From the NCBI GenBank assembly GCA_035610835.1, contig CM069455.1, positions 42,896,928-42,960,927 on the forward strand: a stretch of 64,000 nucleotides of DNA. Direction: 5' to 3'. A program made the translations under genes and the position numbers. The stretch comes from Ophiura sarsii (taxonomy: Eukaryota; Echinodermata; Ophiuroidea; Amphilepidida; Ophiuridae). A model generated the notes under the pieces. That model had not been told where the DNA came from. It saw only the letters and a list, made by a program, of their open reading frames with translations, and did not search any database. Positions 11,139-21,170 of this stretch are shown here, one piece after another (the first letter of the stretch is position 1; each line of letters begins with the position of its first letter).

Positions 11139-11291
11139 CTGAAAAAGCCCGATACATGACATCTTTTAAAATTATAGTTCAATAACCAATTTATCTATAT
11201 TTCATAGAAAAATTCATAACAGAAAAACTAATGTACAGTAGTGCAATTTATAATGCAATAAGTACCATATTCTGACAAGGTAACTACCTAC

Positions 11292-11526
11292 CCAATACAT
11301 TCTCCAACATGGCATGATTGTCTCTCATAGTTTTGAATCGCTTCTTCTCATAGTCTGAGAGTTCAGCCCATCGTTCTTCGGAAAAGAAATCCTCCATCAA
11401 CGCGATAAGGTTTACATACATGTGTATTGTTAGTAGGGCATAGATCAATCCATTCGCGTACCATACCATCCATAAGTCAGTAAGAAGATGAGCTACAAAA
11501 TACGTACTGAAGTGTGTACCCTCCAT
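11292..11526 (-). CDS. KRAB-like exon, diverged unit D
   Basis: The box reads MEDFFSEERWAELSDYEKKR then FKTMRDNHAMLENVLG, ending at the donor GTAGGT (11286-11291). It has E where other copies have V and K where they have Q, closer to what a KRAB A box usually shows (acidic residue before the aromatic). It is probably the oldest or least homogenised copy. The open frame extends upstream to 11526 but the true exon start is unclear; GATGGAG just before GATTTC may be an acceptor AG. Confidence 0.55.
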
Positions 11527-11646
11527 ATTAAGTCAAAAAAACTAAAAATACCTCCATCCTGGACGATCAAATAAAAATACAGACAATCATGAAATTTCAC
11601 TTAGAGATTCATAAAAGTACTATAGTATAACCATCTCGTGCAGTTG

Positions 11647-11803
11647 TTAATCTAACTGTGCAGTAGCTGGGAGATTGCTGCTATTTTTCTCATTCTCAAC
11701 TCCTCTTTCATTGTCATCATCGCCACCATCAATAGAGATCTCCACCTCCCCATTGTCAGATATCTGAGTCTTTAGACCCTCTTGTAAAGAACTTGCCCTG
11801 TTC
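11647..11803 (-). CDS. Acidic terminal exon, product unknown
   Basis: An acceptor-like GTTAATACAG precedes GAACAGGGC on the minus strand. The frame then encodes about 50 residues rich in D/E/N (QISDNGEVEISIDGGDDDNE) and stops at TAA (11647-11649). It lies upstream of the KRAB-like exons on the same strand, so it may be the last exon of a preceding transcript. No family is recognised. Confidence 0.35.
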
Positions 11804-11848
11804 CTGTATTAACAAAACCAAAACCAAACAAATAATGACAAGCACACC

Positions 11849-12298
11849 TTACCACCCATGAGTCAGTACAAAGATGAGCAGTGTGCTTGTGACGTTTCGA
11901 AGGCGTTCACAAATTAAATCAAGCAATAATGGGGGTAAGACTAGGGTTAAGCCATTTATAAATAATAGTTGCCATCTTTGTGTTGATATTTTATTTTTCC
12001 TACCAGGAAGCAGTGGCTCCCTCTTTTCGATTTGCTGGCATTTATCTGTGTATTTATTTCTTCTTTTGCAAAGACGATGTAGCATGAACATTTGCTGGCG
12101 TTTGGGAAGAGAGCATATCTGTTTCTTGTAACGCCCAATCCATGCAAAGGTTTGTTCCCCAGCCATGCTGTTGACCGCTATGTCTGGATACGCCTCCGTA
12201 ACTCTTTTGGGATGTATCTCCGTTTTGCAAATGTCTCTCTTGTGGTTGCTGATGTGCAGGCCATCGACCATTTTATGTACTGAAGTGTGTACCCTCAA
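11849..12298 (-). pseudogene. KDZ-type transposase C-terminal fragment, copy 1
   Basis: The minus frame contains DGLHISNHKRDICKTEIHP, then PDIAVNSMAGEQTFAWIGRY and KKQICSLPKRQQMFMLHRLC, then a basic tail. The pattern NHK...C, VNS-x-EQTF-W-I-x-R-Y and a FxLHRLxKRRNxY segment is characteristic of the C-terminal part of KDZ (Kyakuja-Dileera-Zisupton) transposases. The N-terminal catalytic portion is absent. The fragment sits inside sequence that elsewhere in the KRAB array is intron: flanks GAGTCAGTAC..GATGAGC and GTACTGAAGTGTGTACC are array sequence. A nearly identical second copy lies at 35212-35560. Confidence 0.65.
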
Positions 12299-12349
12299 TA
12301 TTAAGTCAAAAACCTAAAACTAAATCGAAATATTTCAATGACAACAACA

Positions 12350-12649
12350 TCAAATCTTATATTTGCTGCTTCCTCCTCTTTCTCCTCTCTTTTCATACTG
12401 TATCATGTTAGAGACATAATCAAGTTTGTTATCACCGTCAATTTCGCTATTGGAATCATCATCACTCAGTCTGGTATCATTCACATAATCAATATCAGCA
12501 ATAACTGATTCTTCATGGTAACTTGTATTTACAATATTATCATTTTCATGTAGTACATCATTCAACATGTCATGAGCATCATGCAATATAATGTAGGTGT
12601 ACCTTCTTGATTTACACAATTGATATAGCATCGACAACCTGGTCCACAT
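12350..12649 (-). pseudogene. Acidic ORF ending in a relic KRAB-unit first exon
   Basis: The 99-residue frame has an acidic stretch (RLSDDDSNSEIDGDNKLDY). Its end overlaps a sequence homologous to the small first exon of the KRAB units: on the minus strand, in another frame, ATGAAAAGAGAGGAGAAAG gives MKREEKEEEAAN, matching the EEKGEEAAN end of copy A. The donor is lost (ATATAAG for GTAAG). I do not recognise the rest. Confidence 0.35.
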
Positions 12650-12801
12650 GTTTTGTTCTTTTTCATTACGGTTCCGTTCCGGTACAATAGCATGACCTCG
12701 AGGTCTTCCATGTCCATGGCATTGACATCAAGTGGGTACTCTGTGTCAGTGTCAATCAGCGTATCGCGTAGGGCCTGTACATGGGTACAATGTTACATTA
12801 T

Positions 12802-13119
12802 TCAATAACCAAGTTTGTCCAATTGGACAGTGCAACATAATTCTTGGGTACATGCAGCCTTCAGTTTTGTTGCGTTGCATTGAGGGCAGTATGCCAGTTT
12901 TGCATTTGACTTTGGTTCAGTTTTTTTGTTGCAGATATTGCATGCTAGGATTTGAGTTATTTTGGATATGCCAACGATGTTGTGAGCAGTGGCAGGAGTC
13001 GTCAAAGCTTTTGTGTCTGCTTCCAATTGTTGCACTGCATCATGTGGCTCTATTTGCACCTCCATAACTGTGTATGTTGTGGCCTTGGTAGTTGATAAGT
13101 ACACTTCATCTGAATACAC
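12802..13119 (-). CDS. Zinc-ribbon segment (C-x2-C ... C-x2-C), partial
   Basis: The frame has ILACNICNKKTEPKSNAKLA followed by YCPQCNATKLKAACTQEL. Two CxxC pairs about 17 residues apart form a zinc ribbon, and the residues before it (KATTYTVMEVQIEPHDAVQQ) resemble the OB-fold border of RPA-like single-strand DNA-binding proteins. RPA-like genes occur in several metazoan transposons. The assignment is tentative; no other subdomain is found nearby. Confidence 0.4.
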   Translation of the reverse strand: MYSDEVYLSTTKATTYTVMEVQIEPHDAVQQLEADTKALTTPATAHNIVGISKITQILACNICNKKTEPKSNAKLAYCPQCNATKLKAACTQELCCTVQLDKLGY

Positions 13120-13323
13120 CCTTACCGAAAGGCCTTTAAAATCATACGATTATCTTCTTGGATTGTGTCAATGTTGTTATTCCAGATGGCAAGTCTGTAT
13201 GTATGGGAAAAACAAAGCAGTAATAGTTGTGTTATGTGCATTGAATTAAATGCAGATTCAAACATGTAATAATGGAGATGGTAAGATTGTCTAAGAACAC
13301 ATTGGAGATTGAAGGTGACACGG

Positions 13324-13569
13324 TCAGAAGTTCCTGGCACTATGCATTTTTTTAATCGGGCTGTAGAAGTGTACAATTATGACACCAATAATAAGAATAT
13401 AATCTGTACTTTTCACTAAGGGACCAACGAATTGGTCCCCTTCTTCGGGGGCTATCAGAACCCGCTTGTGCTGCCCGATGTGCGCATTTAGTCCCTTCAT
13501 TGTGAATTCTTCTTGTATGATGTCAGGAGTCCCTGGCACGCTGTGTTCCAAACTCCCCCTCTGTAACAA
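13324..13569 (-). pseudogene. Exon-like fragment duplicated at 28.4 kb, function unknown
   Basis: The frame contains GSLEHSVPGTPDIIQEEFTM then KGLNAHIGQHKRVLIAPEEG and DQFVGPLVKS. Very similar peptides occur at 28401-28600 (ESLEHIVPGTPDIIQEEFTM, GQHKRVRIAPEEG) and in reduced form at 28571-28660. Three related copies in the window argue for a real coding exon. In the 28-kb locus it lies just upstream (minus strand) of a BEN-like exon. No family name can be given. Confidence 0.45.
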
Positions 13570-13696
13570 CCAGTCTTCGAACTCTATATCAGATTCATTA
13601 CATGAATCTTCAAATTCTGTATATGAATCTTCAGTTTCAGAAACTATGTCTTCAAAATTGTAGGTGAGTCAAAGAAATTCTTATTATTGCACTTAC

Positions 13697-14017
13697 TGTT
13701 GCAAACATGTTGCATAGCTGGTCAGTCTTTGTGTGTCCTGGGAATCGTTTTTGCATGCTTTCCCATGTCTCTTCCCCAATCTCTCCCATCGATATTGCCT
13801 GGATCAACTGCAGCTGCTCCATTTCTTTAGCTTTTTTGGCAAGCATACTCAGTGGCAACTGTCCTGACAGCACCAGGTCAAGGACAGCATGTACTGCTGA
13901 TGATGTCAATTTCCTAAATCCTCGAAAGAAGTACAGCTTCATGCCCTTCAACCCGCCTTTTGAATCGAACAGCTTGGCTCTTTGCCCATTTACTTTCCCT
14001 CTCTCAAAATCTGTCAT
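13697..14017 (-). CDS. Conserved exon with donor site, product unknown, copy 1
   Basis: The minus-strand frame runs from about 14017 to the donor GTAAGT (13691-13696). It includes GLKGMKLYFFRGFRKLTSSA, a helical VLDLVLSGQLPLSMLAKKAK, and GEETWESMQKRFPGHTKTDQ. It is a soluble, partly helical segment of about 107 residues. Sequence 14090-14332 is a partial second copy (almost identical, about 285 bp away), so the exon was tandemly duplicated. I do not recognise the family. Confidence 0.5.
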
Positions 14018-14089
14018 GACATCTATGTATTTGCCTTGCCATACAGTGTCTCCTCAGCCCGTGCCATCTGGTGTAATGTGAGGGATGAA

Positions 14090-14332
14090 TCATTCCACAT
14101 GCTGCTCCATTTCTTTAGCTTTTTTGGCAAGCATACTCAGTGGCAACTGTCCTGACAGCACCAGGTCCAGGACAGCATGTGCTGCTGATGATGTCAATTT
14201 CCTAAATCCTCGAAAGAAGTACAGCTTCATGCCCTTCAACCCGCCTTTTGAATCGGACAGCTTGGCTCTTTGCCCATTTACTTTCCCTCTCTCAAAATCT
14301 GTCATGACATCTATATGTATTTGCCTTGCCAT
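14090..14332 (-). pseudogene. Partial duplicate of the preceding exon
   Basis: About 230 bases repeat 13820-14045 with few changes (KGGLKGMKLYFFRGF, LSGQLPLSMLAKKAKEMEQ) and then run into unrelated sequence, so the part with the donor is missing. It is a truncated tandem copy. Confidence 0.7.
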
Positions 14333-14334
14333 AC

Positions 14335-15530
14335 AGTGTCTCCTCAGCCCGTGACAGATTCTTGACCAAACACGCTAATTTTACATGATTTGAGAAAAAT
14401 ATATATTAAATTAAAAAAATCGGTCAAAAAAGGGTGTCGCCTAAAGGGCCAAAATATAGATTTTACCGGTAATTTACCGACTCAATTTAGGCCTACCTTT
14501 CTTTGCCTGTCGAAGCATGTTTAACATGGGCGATTATTCCAGCAGCTGTTTCCATATAAAGGGGTGACTACTCTCCTGACGACTCTGAGCACAAAATTAC
14601 ATTTCCAAGTGAACTTGCCTTTGTGGAATATTCCGGTGCGTCCTCCATTTTCATCTAAGCCCATTCTGAATCATGCAAGTTCACACAAATGTCTGAAAGA
14701 TAATTTAAGCGTGTTTATATCACGGTACAATACAAGTATTTGCTTTTCAATGAAATCGATTTCCTTCTCCCGATGTCTCGCGAGTAATTCATACGTGAAG
14801 TCCATCTTTGCCCCTTCCCAATTTTTGAGTAGAATAAACTAGTTATGGATGGGACCAGTGAGGCCAGCGATGCCCCTCTTATACAAAGTCACCGACACTC
14901 CTGGGAGGAGGCACTCAGATACAAAATTGTAATCATCGTGTGAATGAAAACAAGAGTGCATTTTGAGGGGGGGGGGGGGGGGGGGGGCACCGCTCGCATG
15001 ATGTAAGGGTATCAAAGAACTTGGTTAATCCATAGGATTATGTGGCAATATTGATTCCATGTGAGTGTGTGATTTAAAGCACATTTCCCCCTATAAAATG
15101 TCTATGTGCAATAGAAAATGATTTCAGCATTGATAATACCTGTTAGGCCTGCTTGCTCATCATTTGACCTCTTAAATAACCATCTCCTCCATCACTGTTT
15201 TCCTGATGTCCATGGCAGCATTACTTTCTGCCTCATTAGTCAACGGCTACATTATGCACATTTAATAATTACTATACCTTCATCAGACTTCATCAAATAT
15301 ATGCACAGGGCTGTGTCTAATGGAATTCTTCTGGCCATGCTAATGCTAACTCACAAAACAAACTAAGAATTATGTTAAGGTCTACAAGTATGCAAGTTTT
15401 CTGGATCTTTCTTACCCCCTGCTTACCAAGCTGTTCAATGAGCCCCCGCATCATCAATTCAATCTTTTACTTCTTGCAATAAATGCTCTTTCTCGTTGTA
15501 TTCCTTTTCACACCCAGATCTGTGTGTTTA
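14335..15530. other. Non-coding stretch with 21-base G run
   Basis: I see no supportable gene. A run of 21 G lies at 14967-14987. Short open frames have no recognisable motif. Confidence 0.45.
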
Positions 15531-15535
15531 AAGAA

Positions 15536-15700
15536 TCACTTCTCATTTCTCCCTTGCCTCCCCATCTCCTCATTTCTCCCTTGCCTCCCCATCTCCTCGT
15601 TTCTCCCTTGCCTCCCCATCTCCTCGTTTCTCCCTTGCCTCCCCATCTCCTCGTTTCTCCCTTGCCTCCCCATCTCCTCGTTTCTCCCTTGCCTCACATT
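15536..15700. repeat. 27-bp minisatellite (CTCATTTCTCCCTTGCCTC...)
   Basis: Six consecutive units of 27 bp, CTCGTTTCTCCCTTGCCTCC + CCATCTC, are present. Because 27 is a multiple of three, frames stay open and give repeated nonapeptides; I take these as repeat products. Confidence 0.95.
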
Positions 15701-15714
15701 ATATTCCTGGTGTT

Positions 15715-15890
15715 TGTCAACTTTGTTGTCGCAGGTGCCATAGATAAGCTGGGATCCTCACTCGCTACCACTCTTGATGGCGCTTGTTTTTCCGTAGTTG
15801 CAGGTGCCATAGATGAGATGGGGTCCTCACTCGCTACCACTCTTGGTGGTGCTGTTTTTTCAGTAGTTGCAGGCGCCATAGACCATAACC
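15715..15890 (-). repeat. 75-bp tandem repeat, coding-compatible
   Basis: Two and a half units around TTGTCGCAGGTGCCATAGAT occur with a period of about 75 bases. On the minus strand they give SSMAPATTEKxAPxRVVASEDP repeats. A mucin-like or linker peptide is possible, but nothing else supports a gene. Confidence 0.7.
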
Positions 15891-15904
15891 ATTAATCAGT
15901 TGCT

Positions 15905-17737
15905 CTGCCAAATCCATTGTAAAGTATGTATGTGTCAGCATTGTGGAGCCATCATGGTCTTCTTCACGGTGGTGCTTGTAGCAAATCCATCCATTCACTC
16001 TGCTGATGTCAACGAGAAAATATAGCAGTTGTCGCCACCAGAATTGTCTCTTCCTGTTGCAGGCATGGTAACTGCGAAGTTGATCAGAACGATCAACTCC
16101 CCCACGTTCTTGCAGTAGTCAATAATGGCGAGTGGAGCTGCGGCAGTGCGGTTTTGCACACCATCTCTGCTGTATCGTCTAGTTACAAAACCTTCATCTT
16201 TGTTTCTAACTCCTGAGTGGGCTGATGATAAAATGGTCATGAGGGATGAATCATTCCACATGCTGTATGTCATCTGTCCAGACTGTCGTGAATAAAACAT
16301 TCCCCTTTCTGTGTTCTTGATGTTCTGGACTGCAGGCAAGTTGGTCCTCACCCTGTTCCTGTTCCTGTTCTATAGGCAGGCTTTTGGAATTCGTTTTAAT
16401 CGCTCCAGTCAAGTAGGTGCCTCGGTTAAGAAGACATTTGGCAAATTCCAGGGACGTGTATAGCTTATCTGTTTGTCATCTGACCAGACTGTCGTGAATA
16501 AAACGTTCCCCTTTCTGTCTTCTTGATGTTCTGGACTGCAGGCAAGTTGGTCCTATTCCTGTTCCTGTTCTATAGGCAGGCTTTTGGAATTCGTTTTTAA
16601 TCGCTCCAGTCAAGTAGGTGCCTCGGTTAAGAAGACGTTTGGCAAATTCCAGGGACGTGTATAGCTTATCCTTAAAAACCGGAACACCCGACTGTAAGAT
16701 CAGGTTGAATTCTGTCTGCGCTATCTCAGTACATGGTGTATACATACGATCCAGATGTGATGATGTGACTTTCATAGTGTTATATGCACCAAAAATGTTG
16801 CAAATTAGGCCCACATGAGCTTAAAATATTTCTTGTATGGCTGAAGGAGTTCTGGATCAAGTTCAGGCCTGGCTGATGAATCGGAGGTATCCACGTGTAG
16901 TCGTATACACAGTCATCATTCTTCGCAAATTCTGGAACAAAAATAAAAATACAAATGGTAAATGGATATAAAAACAGAACAATGTGAACTCGGATTTCCA
17001 TGGTGTGAAAATATGTCCCCATGAAATGTTGCTACCGATCTTTGTTTCCCAAGTCTCACTGAAATCCATATTAGACAGGTCTACGACCCCACATGACCTT
17101 TGACCAGTCAAGCAAACTCGACACTGTCTCATGATTCCTTCATCCATATATTTATACAGATAAATCCTGGCGCACCCGTAACAATAGCAATGTCGACCAT
17201 TCTGTGTCTTGTCCGTCAGTGGATGAACGATAAAGTTGCACAGGTAGCCGGTGGCACTCTGCATATTCTTTAAAACCAGCTCGAATGGGTTGGGGCATGA
17301 ACAATTTCTGGACCTAGGCCTTGAAACCTTTTTATGGGATCATCGCTTGATCGATAGCCAATTCTCTCTCGCAGTTGTATTTGATCCGGCAGTTTGCTAG
17401 TACTGTGTCCCAAATCTGGATGTAGATCTTGGCATGTGTCCTGATAAACATATACTTGTTCTGCTTCTCCTGGGATGTGGTTGATGGCATGAGAAGCAGA
17501 TCAGCATCAGGATCACTACTTTTTTGCCGCCTTTCCATTCTGTTTGTAACGCTGTTTTTGACAATCCAGTTTGGGACACCGGTTGAAGTCCGCGAAATTA
17601 CCTGTGAAAACCACATGATCGTCTGGACATACGTCGTACTCAACAACAGGAACAAGATCATGTTCAATGGATTTTGAACGCCTGATCCCAGTTTGTTGGC
17701 AGTCTGTTGCCTGACGGCAATATTTTGCCGAACACAC
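15905..17737 (-). pseudogene. piggyBac-type transposase, frameshifted remnant
   Basis: Pieces in order on the minus strand resemble the piggyBac (DDE_Tnp_1_7) layout. At 17667-17332 TGNFADFNRCP and RELAIDQAMIP recall the conserved block before the first catalytic region. At 16814-16476 LQSGVPVFKDKLYTSLEFAK and RLLNRGTYLTGAIK recall the D-(N/K)-(F/L)-(F/Y)-T-S block. At 16351-15995 PLAIIDYCKNVG is followed, in another frame, by DQLRSYHACNRKRQFWWRQL and LYFLVDISRVNG, the conserved DQLRSY...WW..L..FL segment. At least three frameshifts separate the pieces. A 212-bp internal duplication (16325-16470 against 16537-16680) adds to the decay. Confidence 0.65.
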
Positions 17738-17741
17738 TTAA

Positions 17742-18115
17742 AGGCATATTATGTGATCTTTTCCAGATAGCGCCCTCTATTCATTATTTTTTTTAGAAAG
17801 TAGATTTTCTTGCAGATTTACATTTCTGATCATAAATCATACATACATTTAAAGTTACAGAGCGATACGATTCCTAATTACCTCAAAATCATGGTTTTAG
17901 AGTGAATTTAGAGTAAAAATATAAACTGTTGGAGTTATCCGACAGTTTATTTTCACTCTAAAATCATGATTTTGAAGTAATTAAGAATCGTATCGCCCTG
18001 TAACTTGGAATGTATGTACGATTAATGATCAGAAATGTAAATCTGCAAGAAAATCTTCTTTCAATTTTTTTTTCGATGTTGAGGGCGTTCCCTGGAAAGA
18101 TCACATAATATACCT
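17742..18115. mobile_element. TTAA-flanked foldback MITE (AGGCATATTATGTGATC ends)
   Basis: TTAA flanks both sides (17738-17741 and 18116-18119). The left arm starts AGGCATATTATGTGATCTTT and the right arm is its reverse complement with a few changes (AGGTATATTATGTGATCTTT). The arms are about 180 bp and nearly meet at GGAGTTATCC. It could form one long hairpin. It lies immediately beside the piggyBac remnant, and TTAA is the piggyBac target. Confidence 0.85.
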
Positions 18116-18119
18116 TTAA

Positions 18120-18639
18120 GACATCAGAGAGCGCCTCTGAGAATATAATTATGAAATAAATAATACTGATTTCATTGCCCAGTAGGAAATTTCCTATTCC
18201 TTTAACGATAAGTGACTAAAGTTGTCCTCCTGGGCTTATTTCTTGCTGAATTATGATTTCATTGTAAATTCACGATCACTTTGCTTGAATTATACATCCC
18301 AAAATTGTGACTAAATTTATCAGATATTTGGACTTTTTTTTAATGTTGGCTTATCTTAAAATGGAATGTGTTAACATTCTACATGACTCTTCTGGCGCTA
18401 ATTAACTAAAAACTCCCTTTATGCAAAGTCAAATGGTACTGCCTTACCACTTACCATTTACTAAATGTAATTTACAACTGTTTTGATAAAAACAAGATAT
18501 TACTGAAGTTGGTGTTTGATAACCTTAGTAGGTTGGTGAAGGAACGTACCAATCAAGGTAGTACATGTATATTGGTCATTTTTGAAGTACATGTACATTG
18601 TACATTTGATGATTACAAACATATTTCAACATACCTGGA
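18120..18639. other. Non-coding stretch
   Basis: No gene, splice pair or repeat is evident in these 520 bases. Confidence 0.45.
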
Positions 18640-19149
18640 CTATCTGTACATCATAAAACTTGACCACTTCTCATGTCCATGAAGATGTACTGTAAAAGGC
18701 ATCTCTACCCAAGATGAGTGGTTCGCCTGTCCAGAATTTGTTTCTGGTAGTTTCGCCACACAGAGTAACGACATGATGGCTGTAGGTAAAACTTCTGGTG
18801 GTTCAGAAAGGGGTTCATGGTGAACCCTTGTATATTTGCATGGTTCAAAACATGTAGAACTTTGGTAGGGCATGCTGCCCTAAACAGTATGCCTGCAGAT
18901 AAGATAAGGTTTCCCCCAGGATGTTGCCGATCATCGGTTGGCTGGTCCATCTTCTTCCAAAGTCACATAACATTGTTGGGTGATCACAAGCATGCTGCCA
19001 TGATATCTTGCCGTTGACCTACTTATGCGGCATAGAACGCCACAGTATCTTTCCGGACAGCATTTGAACAGTTCCATCAATTTGGTCTCAAAGATGATAT
19101 ATTTTCTGTCTTCATGCGGTGGTATTTCTTCATTGATAAATGAAAACAA
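18640..19149 (-). pseudogene. Kolobok-like transposase fragment
   Basis: The minus frame 19149-18931 contains DRKYIIFETKLMELFKCCPE, and an overlapping frame 18950-18705 has GGNLILSAGILFRAACPTKV, LHVLNHANIQGF and HQKFYLQPSCRYSVWRNYQK. The arrangement of a cysteine-rich lead, then GNLxLSAGILF-x-G/A..PTKxL..., then a HQxxYLxP..x.W segment matches a transposon protein family widespread in invertebrates and usually classed with Kolobok. The following D-rich block is broken by frameshifts (LG-RDA, HEKWSSFMMYR). The assignment relies on remembered family pattern. Confidence 0.5.
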
Positions 19150-19289
19150 AGTACAATAACAAATTTAATATCATTAATGATATGTAAGCCGCGTGTACAT
19201 CACGTTGAACTTGATGGGTTCGGATGCACAGTGGTTGGATCGTTTTCCTTGTATATTTGATGGAGGAGATTACAACATCTGGACAAGTT

Positions 19290-19581
19290 GACTTCGCCTA
19301 AACGATAAATATCGGCAATGGTTTCTCACGGTTTCTCATTGGGCAGACCCTGTTTTGTGGTAATATGATTGGTTCCGACGTGAATGATTAAGATATCTGC
19401 ACTCGCATTGGAAGTGACACTCCATAAATCGGCTGACTTGGCTCCTGGCTTGAAAATGATCTTTTTTGGTATCTTGAATCCTTTTAAGATGACTAGCAAG
19501 GTGCCTCCCATGAGAATCCATCGCAAATGCAACCACACTATCAAAAAGAATTAGGAGCATGCTCTTAAGGATTTGTAACAC
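19290..19581 (-). pseudogene. SGNH-hydrolase-like fragment, copy 1
   Basis: The two overlapping frames together give a block I motif (AMDSHGRHLASHLKRIQ) and a block III-like IIHVGTNHITTKQGLPNE, separated by KPGAKSADLWSVTSNASADI. D-S-H with following G-R-H-L and G-T-N-H are the usual landmarks of SGNH esterases found in some LINE and Ngaro/DIRS retroelements. One frameshift separates the two blocks. The homologous copy is 25751-26104. Confidence 0.55.
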
Positions 19582-19584
19582 AAA

Positions 19585-19848
19585 TTACATGTATGTCTCT
19601 ACGTGGGGTTTATGTAGTGACTCAATCGCATCTTTCCGATAGTCATTTGATAATGGAATAGGTACAGTTGATGTGACAATTTTGCATTCTGTGAATTGTT
19701 TATAAGTTTTCACGACAATTGCCTTAACAAAAACAAACGATTGTTTTACAAATAACTTTGACCTCCAAAACATGCAAGACATTTTGTCTCTTGGTTGCCA
19801 AATGTTATTATATGTTTCATATAGGCATAAGATTATATAAATATCCAC
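19585..19848 (-). other. Leader of SGNH-like fragment, duplicated with it
   Basis: The frame ends SNDYRKDAIESLHKPHVETYM. This segment (19585-19690) is repeated at 26105-26207 beside the second SGNH-like copy, so it belongs to the duplicated block. No domain is recognised. Confidence 0.4.
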
Positions 19849-20049
19849 CAGTTAATGAGCAAGCAGGCTGCTAATAGCTTGAAAATAGCTTATGGTGAAA
19901 TGTTATAGCGGACTTAAACATGTGCAGCAAAATAAGAAGATAAAGATAATCACTTTTTCTTCCAATAAATGACAAAAAATGTTGTCTCTTGGTTGCCAAA
20001 TGTGTAATCTATTGAACTGTTTCATTATAGGCACATGATTATATAAATG

Positions 20050-20471
20050 TGATGCGATCTGTGAAAACCCGCCACATGGTGGCATTTTTCATATTGGAGA
20101 TATTTATATCATAAGAAAGCTAAAACTGTGCTGATTACAGAACTGTTTCGATCATTTTTCTACGATCACTACAAAAAAAGTTATGAGTGAATGATGATTG
20201 TGATGTCATCAAAAGCTACAAAACAAGAAATCATGAAAACAGGCCAAAAAAGATACATAATTCAATATAATAACATTATAAGGTTAATAATAAAAGTGAC
20301 TTAAGTAAGTTTTTGAAGGTGAAATTTTATAAAAGATGATGATGAAACTAATTTTCTTTAAAAAATCTAAATAAAAAAAAAGTTTTTTATTTTTTTATTT
20401 TTTTTTAAATTACCCATAATCCCTAGTTCACATTTTGCGACATCCGACGGTTTTTCACAGATCACATCACA
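20050..20471. mobile_element. Foldback element, GTGATGYGATCTGTGAAAA ends
   Basis: The left end GTGATGCGATCTGTGAAAACC and the right end, reverse-complemented, GTGATGTGATCTGTGAAAAACC are inverted. AAAT flanks both sides. There is no coding content. The class is uncertain. Confidence 0.6.
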
Positions 20472-20489
20472 AATGTCCTACTATAAACT

Positions 20490-20766
20490 TTTTGCCATCT
20501 CAGCCCTTTTATGGCAAAAGAATCTTATATGTAGTTTTCTAACAGTATACTTCCTTTTAACATGATCAAAGTTAGCTTTTTTCTCCATAAATCATGTAGT
20601 GGTAAAAGTCAGTATATTACTTTTATTGTCTTTACAAGTTGCAACCTTTTCCTAAGTGAGGATTATTGAACCAAGTTAACACAATCCATGTTAAAAGGAA
20701 GTATATCATTAGGAAAGTACATATAAGATACATCCTTTTGCCATAAAAGGGCTGATCTATGACGAA
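20490..20766. mobile_element. Foldback repeat with CAGCCCTTTTATGGCAAAAG arms
   Basis: CAGCCCTTTTATGGCAAAAG and TACTTCCTTTTAACATG on the left reappear inverted at 20678-20756 on the right. The arms are about 80 bp. It is non-coding and lies directly beside the preceding element. Confidence 0.65.
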
Positions 20767-20879
20767 GTCCTTATGCGTTGTAAAACAATGATAGACAACA
20801 AAAGACTCTGGACTTGACTGTAGATAACTTTAACTCATGTATTCTCGATAGTGCTCAGAATTGATGTTCGTTCGTCGAG

Positions 20880-21170
20880 ATCCTAACAGTAAGTGAAAAT
20901 CCCGTCATCTGATAGAGGGCGTCTTATGTTTGGTGCCTCCTTATCTATCGGCCATACATAGCGCGATGACACCTGTACTCCATCTTTATTTATTACCAGG
21001 TCATGGCCTAGAACAAAATCATCACCCGCAGTCTGTTACCCCGCTACGTTCGCTAAAGTCAACTGGACTAGATCCTCTTCACTGGCACTGTAACATCAAT
21101 TATAATAAGGATGTGGTAATTTTACTTAATGAAGCAATGCTGGTTTCAGCCTCTCCGCAGTAAAATGTTA
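20880..21170 (-). pseudogene. Copy 1 of the exon at 26954-27283, broken
   Basis: The minus strand encodes fragments of DLVINKDGVQVSSRYVWPID and KEAPNIRRPLSDDG with a stop inside (NVAG-stop-QTAG). The intact homologue is 26954-27283. The conserved order with the nearby SGNH-like fragments shows that a larger block was duplicated. Confidence 0.6.

Larger units (their letters stand above)
9446..11560 (-). repeat. 507-bp tandem array carrying KRAB-like mini-units
   Basis: Equivalent positions recur at exact 507-bp steps in the two central units (donor sites after the KRAB-like exon at 10272 and 10779). The outer units at about 9446-10050 and 11286-11560 are more diverged. Each complete unit has one small exon beginning with ATG, an intron with a good donor, and one KRAB-like exon ending in the donor GTAGGT. 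The near identity of the inner units points to recent duplication or gene conversion. Confidence 0.9.

Noticed and set aside
15483..15895. Proline/leucine-rich plus-strand frames
   Set aside because: They follow a 27-bp minisatellite and have no flanking coding evidence.
16863..17264. Separate zinc-binding protein with several Cys
   Set aside because: It lies between two piggyBac blocks on the same strand and is better explained as a frameshifted part of that pseudogene, though I cannot align it exactly.
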